Assembly: GCA_027485995.1 (NCBI GenBank)
Contig: JAIXPW010000015.1
Span: 1 to 55,611, forward strand
Length of the DNA: 55,611 bases
From: Verrucomicrobiaceae bacterium
GTDB lineage: Bacteria > Verrucomicrobiota > Verrucomicrobiia > Verrucomicrobiales > Akkermansiaceae
Direction: 5' to 3'
Shown in pieces: positions 24,715-31,962 of the stretch. The notes below the pieces were generated by a model. It had not been told where the DNA came from. It saw only the letters and a program-made list of their open reading frames with translations, and searched no databases. The position numbers were made by a program, and so were the translations under genes. How positions within the stretch are numbered: the first letter of the stretch is position 1; each line of letters starts with the position of its first letter.

Positions 24715-27700
24715 ATGAACCGCATTTTCGTCGAAAAAAAAGCCGACTTCGCCTCCGAAGCCCGTCACCTGCTGCACGACCTCAAGGAATCCCTCGGCCT
24801 GGAAAGCCTCTCGGGACTGAGGATCGTCCAGCGTTACGGAGTCGATGGAGTCAGTGACACGGACTTTGAAAATGCGGTCCGCTCGATCCTTTCCGAACCT
24901 CAGGTGGATGACGTTTCCTCCAACCTTGCGCTCGGCCCCGATGAGACCGCTTTCGCCGTCGAGTTCCTCCCCGGCCAGTTCGACCAGCGCGCCGACTCCG
25001 CCGCCCAGTGCATCCAGATCCTCACCGGCCAGGACAAGCCCTTCGTTTCCTCAGCGAAAATCATCGTCCTGAAAGGCGGACTTTCCGCAGGCGAGATCGC
25101 CCGCGTGAAACAGTTCGTCATCAACGCCGTGGACTCCCACGAGGTCCCCGTGGACACCGTTTCCAGCCGACAAACCCCGGCCTCCCCGGCCGACGTTGCC
25201 ATCCTCACCGGCTTCACCTCCCTCGATCCCGCCAGCGTCCGCGCCGACTTCGGACTCGCCATGTCCGCCGAGGACGTCGCGTTCTGCCAGGCCTATTTCC
25301 GAGATGAGGAAAAGCGCGACCCGAGCCTGACCGAGATCCGCATGCTCGACACCTACTGGTCCGACCACTGCCGTCACACCACCTTCCTCACCCGCATCGA
25401 GGAAGCCACTTTCGACGAAGGCACCGAGGTCATCCAGCGCGCCTGGAACACTTATCTTGAAACGAGGAAAAACCTCGGCCGCGAGGACAAGCCGATCACC
25501 CTGATGGACATCGCCCTCATCGGCATGCGCGAACTCAAGGCCTCGGGCGAACTCGACAACCTCGAAGTCTCCGAGGAAGTCAACGCCGCCTCGATTGTCG
25601 TCCCGGTCCAAATCTCCAATCTCCAATCTCCAATCTCCGATCCAACCACCGAAGAGTGGTTGATCATGTTCAAGAACGAGACCCACAACCACCCCACCGA
25701 GATCGAGCCCTTCGGCGGGGCCGCCACCTGCCTCGGCGGTTGCATCCGAGATCCGCTTTCCGGCCGTTCCTATGTCTATCAGGCCATGCGCGTCACCGGC
25801 GCGGGCAACCCTCTAACAGCCTTCGCCGACACCCTGCCGGGGAAGCTTCCGCAGAAGAAGATCTGCCAGGTCGCCGCCCACGGCTACTCGTCCTACGGCA
25901 ACCAGATCGGCCTCGCCACCGGCCAGGTCGCGGAGGTCTATCACCCCGGCTATGTTGCGAAGCGCCTTGAAATCGGGGCCGTCGTCGCTGCCGCTCCACG
26001 CTCCCAGGTCTTCCGCGGCAGCCCCGCTCCCGGCGATGTGATCCTCCTCATCGGCGGTCGCACCGGTCGCGACGGCGTCGGTGGAGCCACCGGTTCCTCG
26101 AAGGAACACACCGACACCGCCCTCGAAAACTCCGCCGAAGTCCAGAAGGGCGACGCCCCCACCGAGCGGAAAATCCAGCGCCTGTTCCGCAATCCGGAGC
26201 TCACGAAAAAAATCAAGATCTGCAACGACTTCGGGGCCGGCGGAGTCTCCGTCGCCATCGGCGAGATCGCGCCTTCGCTTGAGATCAACCTCGATGCCGT
26301 GCCCAAGAAATACGACGGCCTCGACGGCACCGAGCTCGCCATCTCCGAATCCCAGGAACGCATGGCCGTCTGCGTCGATCCCCGCGAGATCGCCTACTTC
26401 ATCGCCGAGGCCGACAAGGAAAACCTCGAATGTGTCCACGTCGCCAACGTCACCGACAGCGGCCGCCTCATCATGACCTGGCGCGGCAAGACCATCGTCA
26501 ACCTCTCCCGCGCCTTCCTCGACACCAACGGCGTCCAACAAACCGCCAGGGTCCATGTCCGAAAACCCTCTGATCTGACGACTCCCGGCTTCTTGACACC
26601 CCCTCTATCTTCCATTCATGAACAGTCCACTCTATCTCAGCGAATCACACCGCAGGAACTCAGAGAAAGCCTCGGAGCTGCTGGCATCCCAGTCATCGAG
26701 GCCCTTGAGCGAGTCCATCGCGCAAGTCAAAAGCCTGGAGTCCCGCAGCCAACGACACGCCAGCAACGGGCAGACTTCGACAAGTCCGTCCGCTCCCTTG
26801 AAGAAAAGCAACTGAGGGAGCTCGGTTTCCTAGACGCCTCGGACTTCTTCGAGTCCTGGAACAAGACGGACCAGCTGGGCGGTGCCGAGCACAAGGTCTA
26901 TCCCGACGGTCAGGGCTCGTTCATCAAATCCAACAACGGAGTTTATCACGGAACCTGGCTCCAGCTCCTCGAACGCCTCCATCTGCATCGCCTGCTGTTC
27001 CCGGAGACGGCCTACGAATTTCTTGGCCTCGTCGAAGATCCCGAATTCGGAACCAGCATCATGCTGCGCCAGCCCGAGGTCTACGCCGCCCGCAATGACG
27101 AAGGAAGCTATCTCGGTGCCTCACGGGAACAGGTGGAGCACTTCATGCAGCAGGCCTTCCAGGCCTTCCGATTCCGCAACGATGACTACTATGTGCCGGC
27201 CTTGGATCTCTTCATCGAGGACCTCCACGACGAGAACGTGCTGATCGCCGAAGACGGAGAAACGCTCCAGTTCATCGATCCCGTCCTCTACCTCCGCACT
27301 CCGGACCGGGAGATTCCAAAGCCCTCTTCCACTTCTCACTTTCCACTTCTCACTTCCCACTTATCCAGCCTCACAGTCTGCTCCCAGAAAGGCCTCGGCG
27401 AGCGCTTCGATGGTTCCGTTGGAGCCGGCACCGTCCTCTGGCCCTTCGGCGGAAAGCATCAGATCACGCCGCCCGATGCGATGGTCGCCAAACTGCCACT
27501 GCTCGAAGGCTCGACCGATGTCGCCACCTTCATGAGCTGGGGCTTCAACCCCTATCTCTCCGAGAAGTCCCCCTTCCACGGCGCGGTCTATGCCGTGACT
27601 GAATCGGTCTGCAAGGCCGTCGCCGCCGGCGCACGACTCTCCGATGTCCGTCTTACGCTTCAGGAGTATTTCCCGAAACTCGGCAGCAACCCCAGCCGCT

Positions 27701-29226
27701 GGGGCCTGCCTTTCGCAGCGCTGTTAGGGGCCTTTCACGCCCAGCACTCGCTGCGCCTCGCCGCCATCGGAGGAAAGGACTCGATGTCCGGTTCGTTCAA
27801 CGACCTCGACGTCCCGCCGACTCTCGTTTCCTTCGCCCTCGCCCCGGGCAAGGCAAGCCTCGCGCTTTCGCCCGAATTCAAGCAGGCCGGCTCCACAATC
27901 TCGCTCGTCGAGGTCCCGCTCGATACCGATCATCTCCCGGATTTTGACAAACTGAAACCCCTCGCCGAGCAGCTCCATCAGCTCAACGTGGAAGGCAAGT
28001 TCCTCGCCCTCCACCACATCGGCCACGCCGGCCTCGCCGCCGCCCTCGCCAAAATGGCATTCGGCAATCACCTCGGATTCGTGGCGGCGGATTCCATCCG
28101 CCATGCCTATCAGGAACGCTACTTCGCCTTCCTCATCGAGCACACCGAGCCGCTTCCAGCCTCCCTCAGCTCCGAGGTTCTCGGCCACACCACCGCCGAG
28201 CCCACCCTCATCCTCAACGGCGAGACCCACACCCTAACAGACCTCCTCGCCGCCTGGACCGGCACCCTCGAGCCCGTCTATCCCACCAAGCCAGAGTCGC
28301 AAAGTCTTGGCGACTTGGCGTTGAAACCCTTCTCTTCCACCGATCACCGATCACCGATCACCCGGCACTCTTCAAAACCCACGGTTCTGATCCCCGCCTT
28401 CCCCGGCACCAACTCCGAATACGACTCCGCCAAGGCCTTCCGCGAGGCCGGGGCCGAGGCTGAGATCCTCGTCTTCCGCAACCTCAGCTCCGCCCACATC
28501 GAGGACTCGCTGAAGCAGCTCGCCGAACGAATCCGCCAATCGCAGATCCTGATGTTCCCCGGTGGCTTCAGCGCCGGGGACGAACCCGATGGCTCCGCCA
28601 AATTCATCGCCACCATCATCCGCAATCCCCGCGTGGCCGATGCGATCATGGATCTCATCAGGAACCGCGACGGCCTCGTGCTCGGCATCTGCAACGGCTT
28701 CCAGGCCCTCATCAAGACCGGGCTGGTGCCCTATGGGCAGATCGGAGATCGGAGATCGGAGATCCTGGACTCTTCCATCCCCCATCCCCAATCTCCACTC
28801 CCCGATCCGTCGGCGCAACCGACGCTCGTCCACAACACCATCGGCCGACATATCTCCTGTTATGTCACCACCAAGGTGATCAGCACCCTTTCCCCCTGGC
28901 TCGCTCTCAATCAGCCCGGCGACCTCCACTCGGTCCCGCTTTCCCACGGCGAGGGCAACTTCCACGCCAGCCCGGAAATCATCGCCGAACTCGCCAGAAA
29001 CGGCCAGATCGCGACCCAGTACGTCGATGCCCTCGGCCAGCCCTCGATGGACCACTTTGTGAACCCGAACGGCTCGCGCTTCGCCATCGAAGGCATCACC
29101 AGCCCCTGCGGTCGGGTCTTCGGAAAAATGGCCCACACCGAGCGCGCCGGCCACCTCGTCGCCCGCAATATCCCCGGAGAAAAGCACCAACCGATCTTCC
29201 GGGCGGGGGTCAGCTACTTCCAGTAA
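24715..29226 (+). CDS. purL: Phosphoribosylformylglycinamidine synthase with inserted kinase-like domain
   Basis: Single-chain FGAM synthase (glutamine + ATP + FGAR to FGAM). 1503 residues against about 1240-1300 for single-chain PurL. Normal parts: PurS-like N-terminus, the signature DTYWSDHCRHTTF (from residue 212), first AIRS domain (FKNETHNHPTEIEPFGG), second AIRS domain (GAGTVLWPFGGKHQ, IGGKDSMSGSFNDLDVPPTL) and C-terminal glutaminase (FPGTNSEYD, nucleophile C1326 in GICNGFQ, SHGEGNF). Between the first and second synthetase units, at about 26553-27370, lies a foreign insert with a kinase-like domain. Five short arrays of 7-nt repeats are embedded at 25611, 27326, 28339, 28740 and 28777. 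The frame is open throughout, so the enzyme is probably functional. The start at 24715 fits the family; the ORF extends 66 bp upstream. Confidence 0.95.
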   Translation: MNRIFVEKKADFASEARHLLHDLKESLGLESLSGLRIVQRYGVDGVSDTDFENAVRSILSEPQVDDVSSNLALGPDETAFAVEFLPGQFDQRADSAAQCIQILTGQDKPFVSSAKIIVLKGGLSAGEIARVKQFVINAVDSHEVPVDTVSSRQTPASPADVAILTGFTSLDPASVRADFGLAMSAEDVAFCQAYFRDEEKRDPSLTEIRMLDTYWSDHCRHTTFLTRIEEATFDEGTEVIQRAWNTYLETRKNLGREDKPITLMDIALIGMRELKASGELDNLEVSEEVNAASIVVPVQISNLQSPISDPTTEEWLIMFKNETHNHPTEIEPFGGAATCLGGCIRDPLSGRSYVYQAMRVTGAGNPLTAFADTLPGKLPQKKICQVAAHGYSSYGNQIGLATGQVAEVYHPGYVAKRLEIGAVVAAAPRSQVFRGSPAPGDVILLIGGRTGRDGVGGATGSSKEHTDTALENSAEVQKGDAPTERKIQRLFRNPELTKKIKICNDFGAGGVSVAIGEIAPSLEINLDAVPKKYDGLDGTELAISESQERMAVCVDPREIAYFIAEADKENLECVHVANVTDSGRLIMTWRGKTIVNLSRAFLDTNGVQQTARVHVRKPSDLTTPGFLTPPLSSIHEQSTLSQRITPQELRESLGAAGIPVIEALERVHRASQKPGVPQPTTRQQRADFDKSVRSLEEKQLRELGFLDASDFFESWNKTDQLGGAEHKVYPDGQGSFIKSNNGVYHGTWLQLLERLHLHRLLFPETAYEFLGLVEDPEFGTSIMLRQPEVYAARNDEGSYLGASREQVEHFMQQAFQAFRFRNDDYYVPALDLFIEDLHDENVLIAEDGETLQFIDPVLYLRTPDREIPKPSSTSHFPLLTSHLSSLTVCSQKGLGERFDGSVGAGTVLWPFGGKHQITPPDAMVAKLPLLEGSTDVATFMSWGFNPYLSEKSPFHGAVYAVTESVCKAVAAGARLSDVRLTLQEYFPKLGSNPSRWGLPFAALLGAFHAQHSLRLAAIGGKDSMSGSFNDLDVPPTLVSFALAPGKASLALSPEFKQAGSTISLVEVPLDTDHLPDFDKLKPLAEQLHQLNVEGKFLALHHIGHAGLAAALAKMAFGNHLGFVAADSIRHAYQERYFAFLIEHTEPLPASLSSEVLGHTTAEPTLILNGETHTLTDLLAAWTGTLEPVYPTKPESQSLGDLALKPFSSTDHRSPITRHSSKPTVLIPAFPGTNSEYDSAKAFREAGAEAEILVFRNLSSAHIEDSLKQLAERIRQSQILMFPGGFSAGDEPDGSAKFIATIIRNPRVADAIMDLIRNRDGLVLGICNGFQALIKTGLVPYGQIGDRRSEILDSSIPHPQSPLPDPSAQPTLVHNTIGRHISCYVTTKVISTLSPWLALNQPGDLHSVPLSHGEGNFHASPEIIAELARNGQIATQYVDALGQPSMDHFVNPNGSRFAIEGITSPCGRVFGKMAHTERAGHLVARNIPGEKHQPIFRAGVSYFQ
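25611..25638. repeat. 7-nt repeat array inside purL
   Basis: Four perfect AATCTCC heptamers, in-frame as a loop reading QISNLQSPISD just before EEWLIMFKNETHNHP. These residues are extra compared with the family. Confidence 0.95.
26618..26815 (+). CDS. Small ORF nested out of frame in the purL insert
   Basis: 65 codons in the +1 frame relative to purL, starting with ATG. The product begins MNSPLYLSESHRRNSEKASE and is helical and charged, with RPLSESIAQVKSLESRSQ following. It stops at 26815, just where the kinase-like part begins in the purL frame. The layout looks like an original two-gene cassette (small protein then kinase) captured by purL. No ribosome-binding site is visible. It may be only a relic or a chance frame. 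Confidence 0.35.
   Translation: MNSPLYLSESHRRNSEKASELLASQSSRPLSESIAQVKSLESRSQRHASNGQTSTSPSAPLKKSN
27326..27367. repeat. 7-nt repeat array at the right edge of the purL insert
   Basis: Six heptamers: CTTCCAC, TTCTCAC, TTTCCAC, TTCTCAC, TTCCCAC, TTATCCA. 42 nt, so exactly 14 codons (part of SSTSHFPLLTSHLSS). It marks the junction back to normal PurL sequence. Confidence 0.93.
28339..28362. repeat. 7-nt repeat array inside purL (before glutaminase domain)
   Basis: Three perfect ACCGATC heptamers plus ACC, coding for STDHRSPITR in the linker before PTVLIPAFPGTNSEYD, the start of the glutaminase domain. Confidence 0.93.
28740..28811. repeat. Double 7-nt repeat array inside the PurL glutaminase domain
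   Basis: Two arrays: 28740-28765 (GATCGGA three times plus GATCC) and 28777-28808 (ATCCCCC, ATCCCCA, ATCTCCA, CTCCCCG, ATCC). They encode an added loop GDRRSEILDSSIPHPQSPLPDP between LVPYGQ and PTLVHNTIGRH, downstream of the catalytic cysteine. Confidence 0.93.
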
Positions 29227-29267
29227 TCCCCTTGCCCGCCTGGCAGGCATCGATGTAGAAATCCATT

Positions 29268-30746
29268 GTGACAAAAGTCCAATGGCGGTCATGCATTGTC
29301 ATGACTCATCTACTCGCGCTCGGCGCGGGAGCGTTGGCGTTTCGTCTTCACGAGTCTCCGTCCGCGCCGTCCGTTCGGATACAGCCAGCTTCCCGGGAAG
29401 CTCGGCAGGAGGTTGTTCCCTCAAACTTCGATCCCGCGAATCCCCCTGCACGGCTTCAAGCCGGGGCTGAGTCCAGACGCCAGGAGGAAGCGGTGAGCAA
29501 CAGGGTGGCCGCAATTCTGGATTTTCCCGAGGAACTGGACCGGGCCTTGTTTGTCCTCGAGAGCACGGCGAGAGACTCTCAGGACTACGATTTCTTCGCC
29601 CAAGCTTACGAGCGGTGGCTGCGGGAAAAACCCGATCAAGCTCTCGCGTGGCTTGGAAACGCAAAAATCAAAGACAATACCCAATTCTACGCCTACCCGC
29701 TGGCCATCTGCCACTTCGATCCCGCCGCGTTCGCACATGCCATCCAGTCGTGGCCGGAAGAAGGACGTCGCGATCGCCTCAAAATGATCGGAGAGGCAGC
29801 CCACAATCCCGATTGGCTTGCAAGCATGCTGCAGGTCTTCACCGATCCCATGGATCGGGCGGCCTTGCTCGGAGGGACAGTCCTGCGCGAACCTGTTTCA
29901 AATGCCTCTAAATGGCTTTCTCTTCTCCAGAGCCTGCCAGAGGCGGAGCGCAACAATCTGGAGACTGGAGTGACGAAGCGACTAAAAGAACTCAATCCAT
30001 CCGCGAGATACCCTCAAGACGAACTCGACGCGCTCTCGAAACACCCAGCTTTTCATGACGCGGTTCAGGATTTCCAACGCAGACAATTGAAGCAGGAGCT
30101 GGAAACACTCGCAGAGTCAGATCCGTCTCAGGCCGCCCAGCGGATGGAGGCACTGCTTCGTGAGGAGGGGGCGTCGGACTCAGAAGTTCATGCCCACATC
30201 GAGTCCATGTGGAATTCCTCCTCCAAGCCGGAACAGGACTTTACCTTCTTCAACGATCTACAAGCTGCGGCATTGGGAGAAGGAGAGGTCGAAACGGCAC
30301 TTCGTGAGTTTGCGCGTCGGCATTCTCGTCCAGGGATTCCATGCCCCGACGAGCAAATTGTCCGGGCAGCAGCATTCGCGTTTTCGATCAAGCCTTTGGC
30401 CGCGACGACCGTTGCCTACGATCTCGCCGCTCCAGCAGCGGCCACCAACGGGATGACCTGGGGAGTTTACAACGACAGTGATTTCGCCCCCATGTTTCTC
30501 GATGCCCTTCTATCAAAGGGCATGTGGGACGATCCGCGTCTCGTGACGCAGTTTTCCGATCCCTCCAAGATGACCCAATCCGCTTCGGAGCGGTGGTTTG
30601 CCGACAATGAAAGGGCCGCACTTGATTGGGCTCTATCTCTTAAACATCCGGAGGCCAGGACCGCCGCACTTCAGGGAGTTTGCAGCAGCCTTCGAAACCA
30701 AGGGCGTGAACAGGAGGCCGCCCGGCTTGAAAGGACCGGACCATGA
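29268..30746 (+). CDS. Membrane-anchored protein of unknown function (helical repeat type)
   Basis: 492 residues from a GTG at 29268; an ATG at 29301 is an alternative that begins just before the hydrophobic N-terminal helix (HLLALGAGALAF). The rest is all-helical, with short recurring W.-and-A-rich units (YERWLREKPDQALAWLGNA, ADNERAALDWALSLKHPEARTAALQGV). Such proteins are frequent in Luteolibacter-like genomes and I know no function. The stop overlaps the next gene by 4 bp (ATGA). Confidence 0.72.
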   Translation: MTKVQWRSCIVMTHLLALGAGALAFRLHESPSAPSVRIQPASREARQEVVPSNFDPANPPARLQAGAESRRQEEAVSNRVAAILDFPEELDRALFVLESTARDSQDYDFFAQAYERWLREKPDQALAWLGNAKIKDNTQFYAYPLAICHFDPAAFAHAIQSWPEEGRRDRLKMIGEAAHNPDWLASMLQVFTDPMDRAALLGGTVLREPVSNASKWLSLLQSLPEAERNNLETGVTKRLKELNPSARYPQDELDALSKHPAFHDAVQDFQRRQLKQELETLAESDPSQAAQRMEALLREEGASDSEVHAHIESMWNSSSKPEQDFTFFNDLQAAALGEGEVETALREFARRHSRPGIPCPDEQIVRAAAFAFSIKPLAATTVAYDLAAPAAATNGMTWGVYNDSDFAPMFLDALLSKGMWDDPRLVTQFSDPSKMTQSASERWFADNERAALDWALSLKHPEARTAALQGVCSSLRNQGREQEAARLERTGP

Positions 30747-31420
30747 GATGGATCGCCAGCCATCTTCTCGCTGCCCTGGTAGGCTGGGGCCTGATTGGGC
30801 GACTCCAGCAAGAGCATCCATCTGACGTCATTCTCAATCCTTCCCGAACTTCCTCAGCTCATCAGCGCCCCTCTTCCGCACCGCGCCTGGATTCCTGGCA
30901 GATGACCTGGCGGCAGAAGCTGCGGAGTCCCTTGACGTCGAGGGCAGACATCAACCGCCGGATGCATGAAATGATGACCTATTTCATGGAATGGATGCGT
31001 GCCGATCCCACCTCTGCCCTGGCTTCCTTCAGGCAGCTCGCCATTCCTGGAGAACACAACGTGCTACGCGAAGGCATCTCCGCCGCCCGCCCCGAAGATG
31101 CCGAAATCATCTTTCGCGAGGTGCAAAAACTCCAGGGCCAAGGACTCTGCAAGATCACAGGGGCTCTGGGAGAGCTCGCCGGCAAGGTGGCGGATCAGGA
31201 TCCCGCCCGCGCCCTCCGCTTGGTCGCGGATTTCCCCGCTGGGAACAGGCGCGCCGCCATCGTTGAAAGCATGCTGAAGAGCCACTCGCAGGAAGTTGGC
31301 AAGGAGCTGGAACGACTGCTTCCCCTCCAGAAGGAACTTCGCCAGTCTCCCTCCGAGTGGAAGATGATCGAGAATCACCTCCAAGATCTCCATCTGCGGA
31401 ACTCCAGTATTCAGAGATAA
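30743..31420 (+). CDS. Membrane-anchored protein of unknown function
   Basis: 225 residues with an N-terminal helix (HLLAALVGWGLIG), helical throughout, with units like those of its neighbour (FMEWMRADPTSALASFRQL, ALGELAGKVADQDPARALRLVADFPAGNRRAAIVESML). It overlaps the preceding gene by 4 bp, so the two are probably co-translated and perhaps related by duplication. Confidence 0.7.
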   Translation: MRWIASHLLAALVGWGLIGRLQQEHPSDVILNPSRTSSAHQRPSSAPRLDSWQMTWRQKLRSPLTSRADINRRMHEMMTYFMEWMRADPTSALASFRQLAIPGEHNVLREGISAARPEDAEIIFREVQKLQGQGLCKITGALGELAGKVADQDPARALRLVADFPAGNRRAAIVESMLKSHSQEVGKELERLLPLQKELRQSPSEWKMIENHLQDLHLRNSSIQR

Positions 31421-31962
31421 GTGCGTTTGATCCCACTTGTTATGACCTGGCTGTTGACGAATACCGAGCAACGGCACAGACCAAACGCACCGACCACCAA
31501 CTTGCCCAAAACATCCCGGGAGAAGACGGCTCGCCACCGGATCCGCTGGCGGTTTCGACCAGGATGAATGTCACACGGCACGTCTCCAAAGCGTCGGGAG
31601 TTCCCAACTGGAAATCTCAACCAACGGCGCAACGACAAGACGGCTGAAAGCCAAAGCCCAGAACGATTGGTCTTAAATCCTGAAATACAAACCACGAAAC
31701 TCACGAAACATCACGAAAATCAGGCAATTCCGAAACGCTTCAGATTCATTCATCAGGTGAGTGCGAAGATGGCGACAATTGCTTCCACTTTCGGGCTTTT
31801 CGTGACTTCAGTGGTTTCCCATTTTCCTGTTAGAGTTGGTCGTTTTGGCGTGGCGTGAGGGATCAGAACGGGAGTTTGGATCATTCCGGAAATCTGCGGG
31901 GGTGTGGCGACAGGAATGTCGCCACTCCTGATTCGGACAGGGACCATCGGGAAACTCTCCGA
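31421..31962. other. Intergenic region with a dispersed inverted-repeat element
   Basis: No gene is supported here: short frames on both strands lack family-like composition. The right half carries the dispersed element (31676-31823) and an octamer CTGTTAGA (31827-31834). The left half shows nothing I can name. Confidence 0.65.
31676..31823. repeat. Dispersed non-coding element, copy A
   Basis: Starts with AATCCTGAAAT and has imperfect terminal inverted repeats: AAACCACGAAACTCACGAAA (31689-31708) against the complement of 31797-31817 (AAACCACTGAAGTCACGAAA). The core contains ATTCATCAGGTGAGTGCGAA. A second, shorter copy is at 52190-52316. Resembles a MITE or REP-like element; no coding capacity. 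Confidence 0.8.

Larger units (their letters stand above)
26553..27370 (+). mobile_element. In-frame insert in purL carrying a kinase-like domain
   Basis: About 270 codons between FLDTNGVQQTARVHV and LTVCSQKGLGERFDGSVGAGTVL of PurL, where relatives have only a short linker. From about residue 700 the insert reads like the kinase domain found in phage and mobile-element polyvalent proteins: GGAEHKVYPDGQG (about 722) as an N-lobe, then the catalytic-loop equivalent DLHDENVL (D836-L843) and FIDPVL (D855) as the metal site. Its end is a 7-nt repeat array. The first part of the insert has a second open frame (26618-26815). The origin as a mobile cassette is inference: no flanking direct repeats or integrase were found. 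Confidence 0.7.

Noticed and set aside
26593..26617. Promoter for the small ORF in the purL insert
   Set aside because: A TTGACA is present at 26593, but no -10 box lies at a usable distance before the ATG at 26618.
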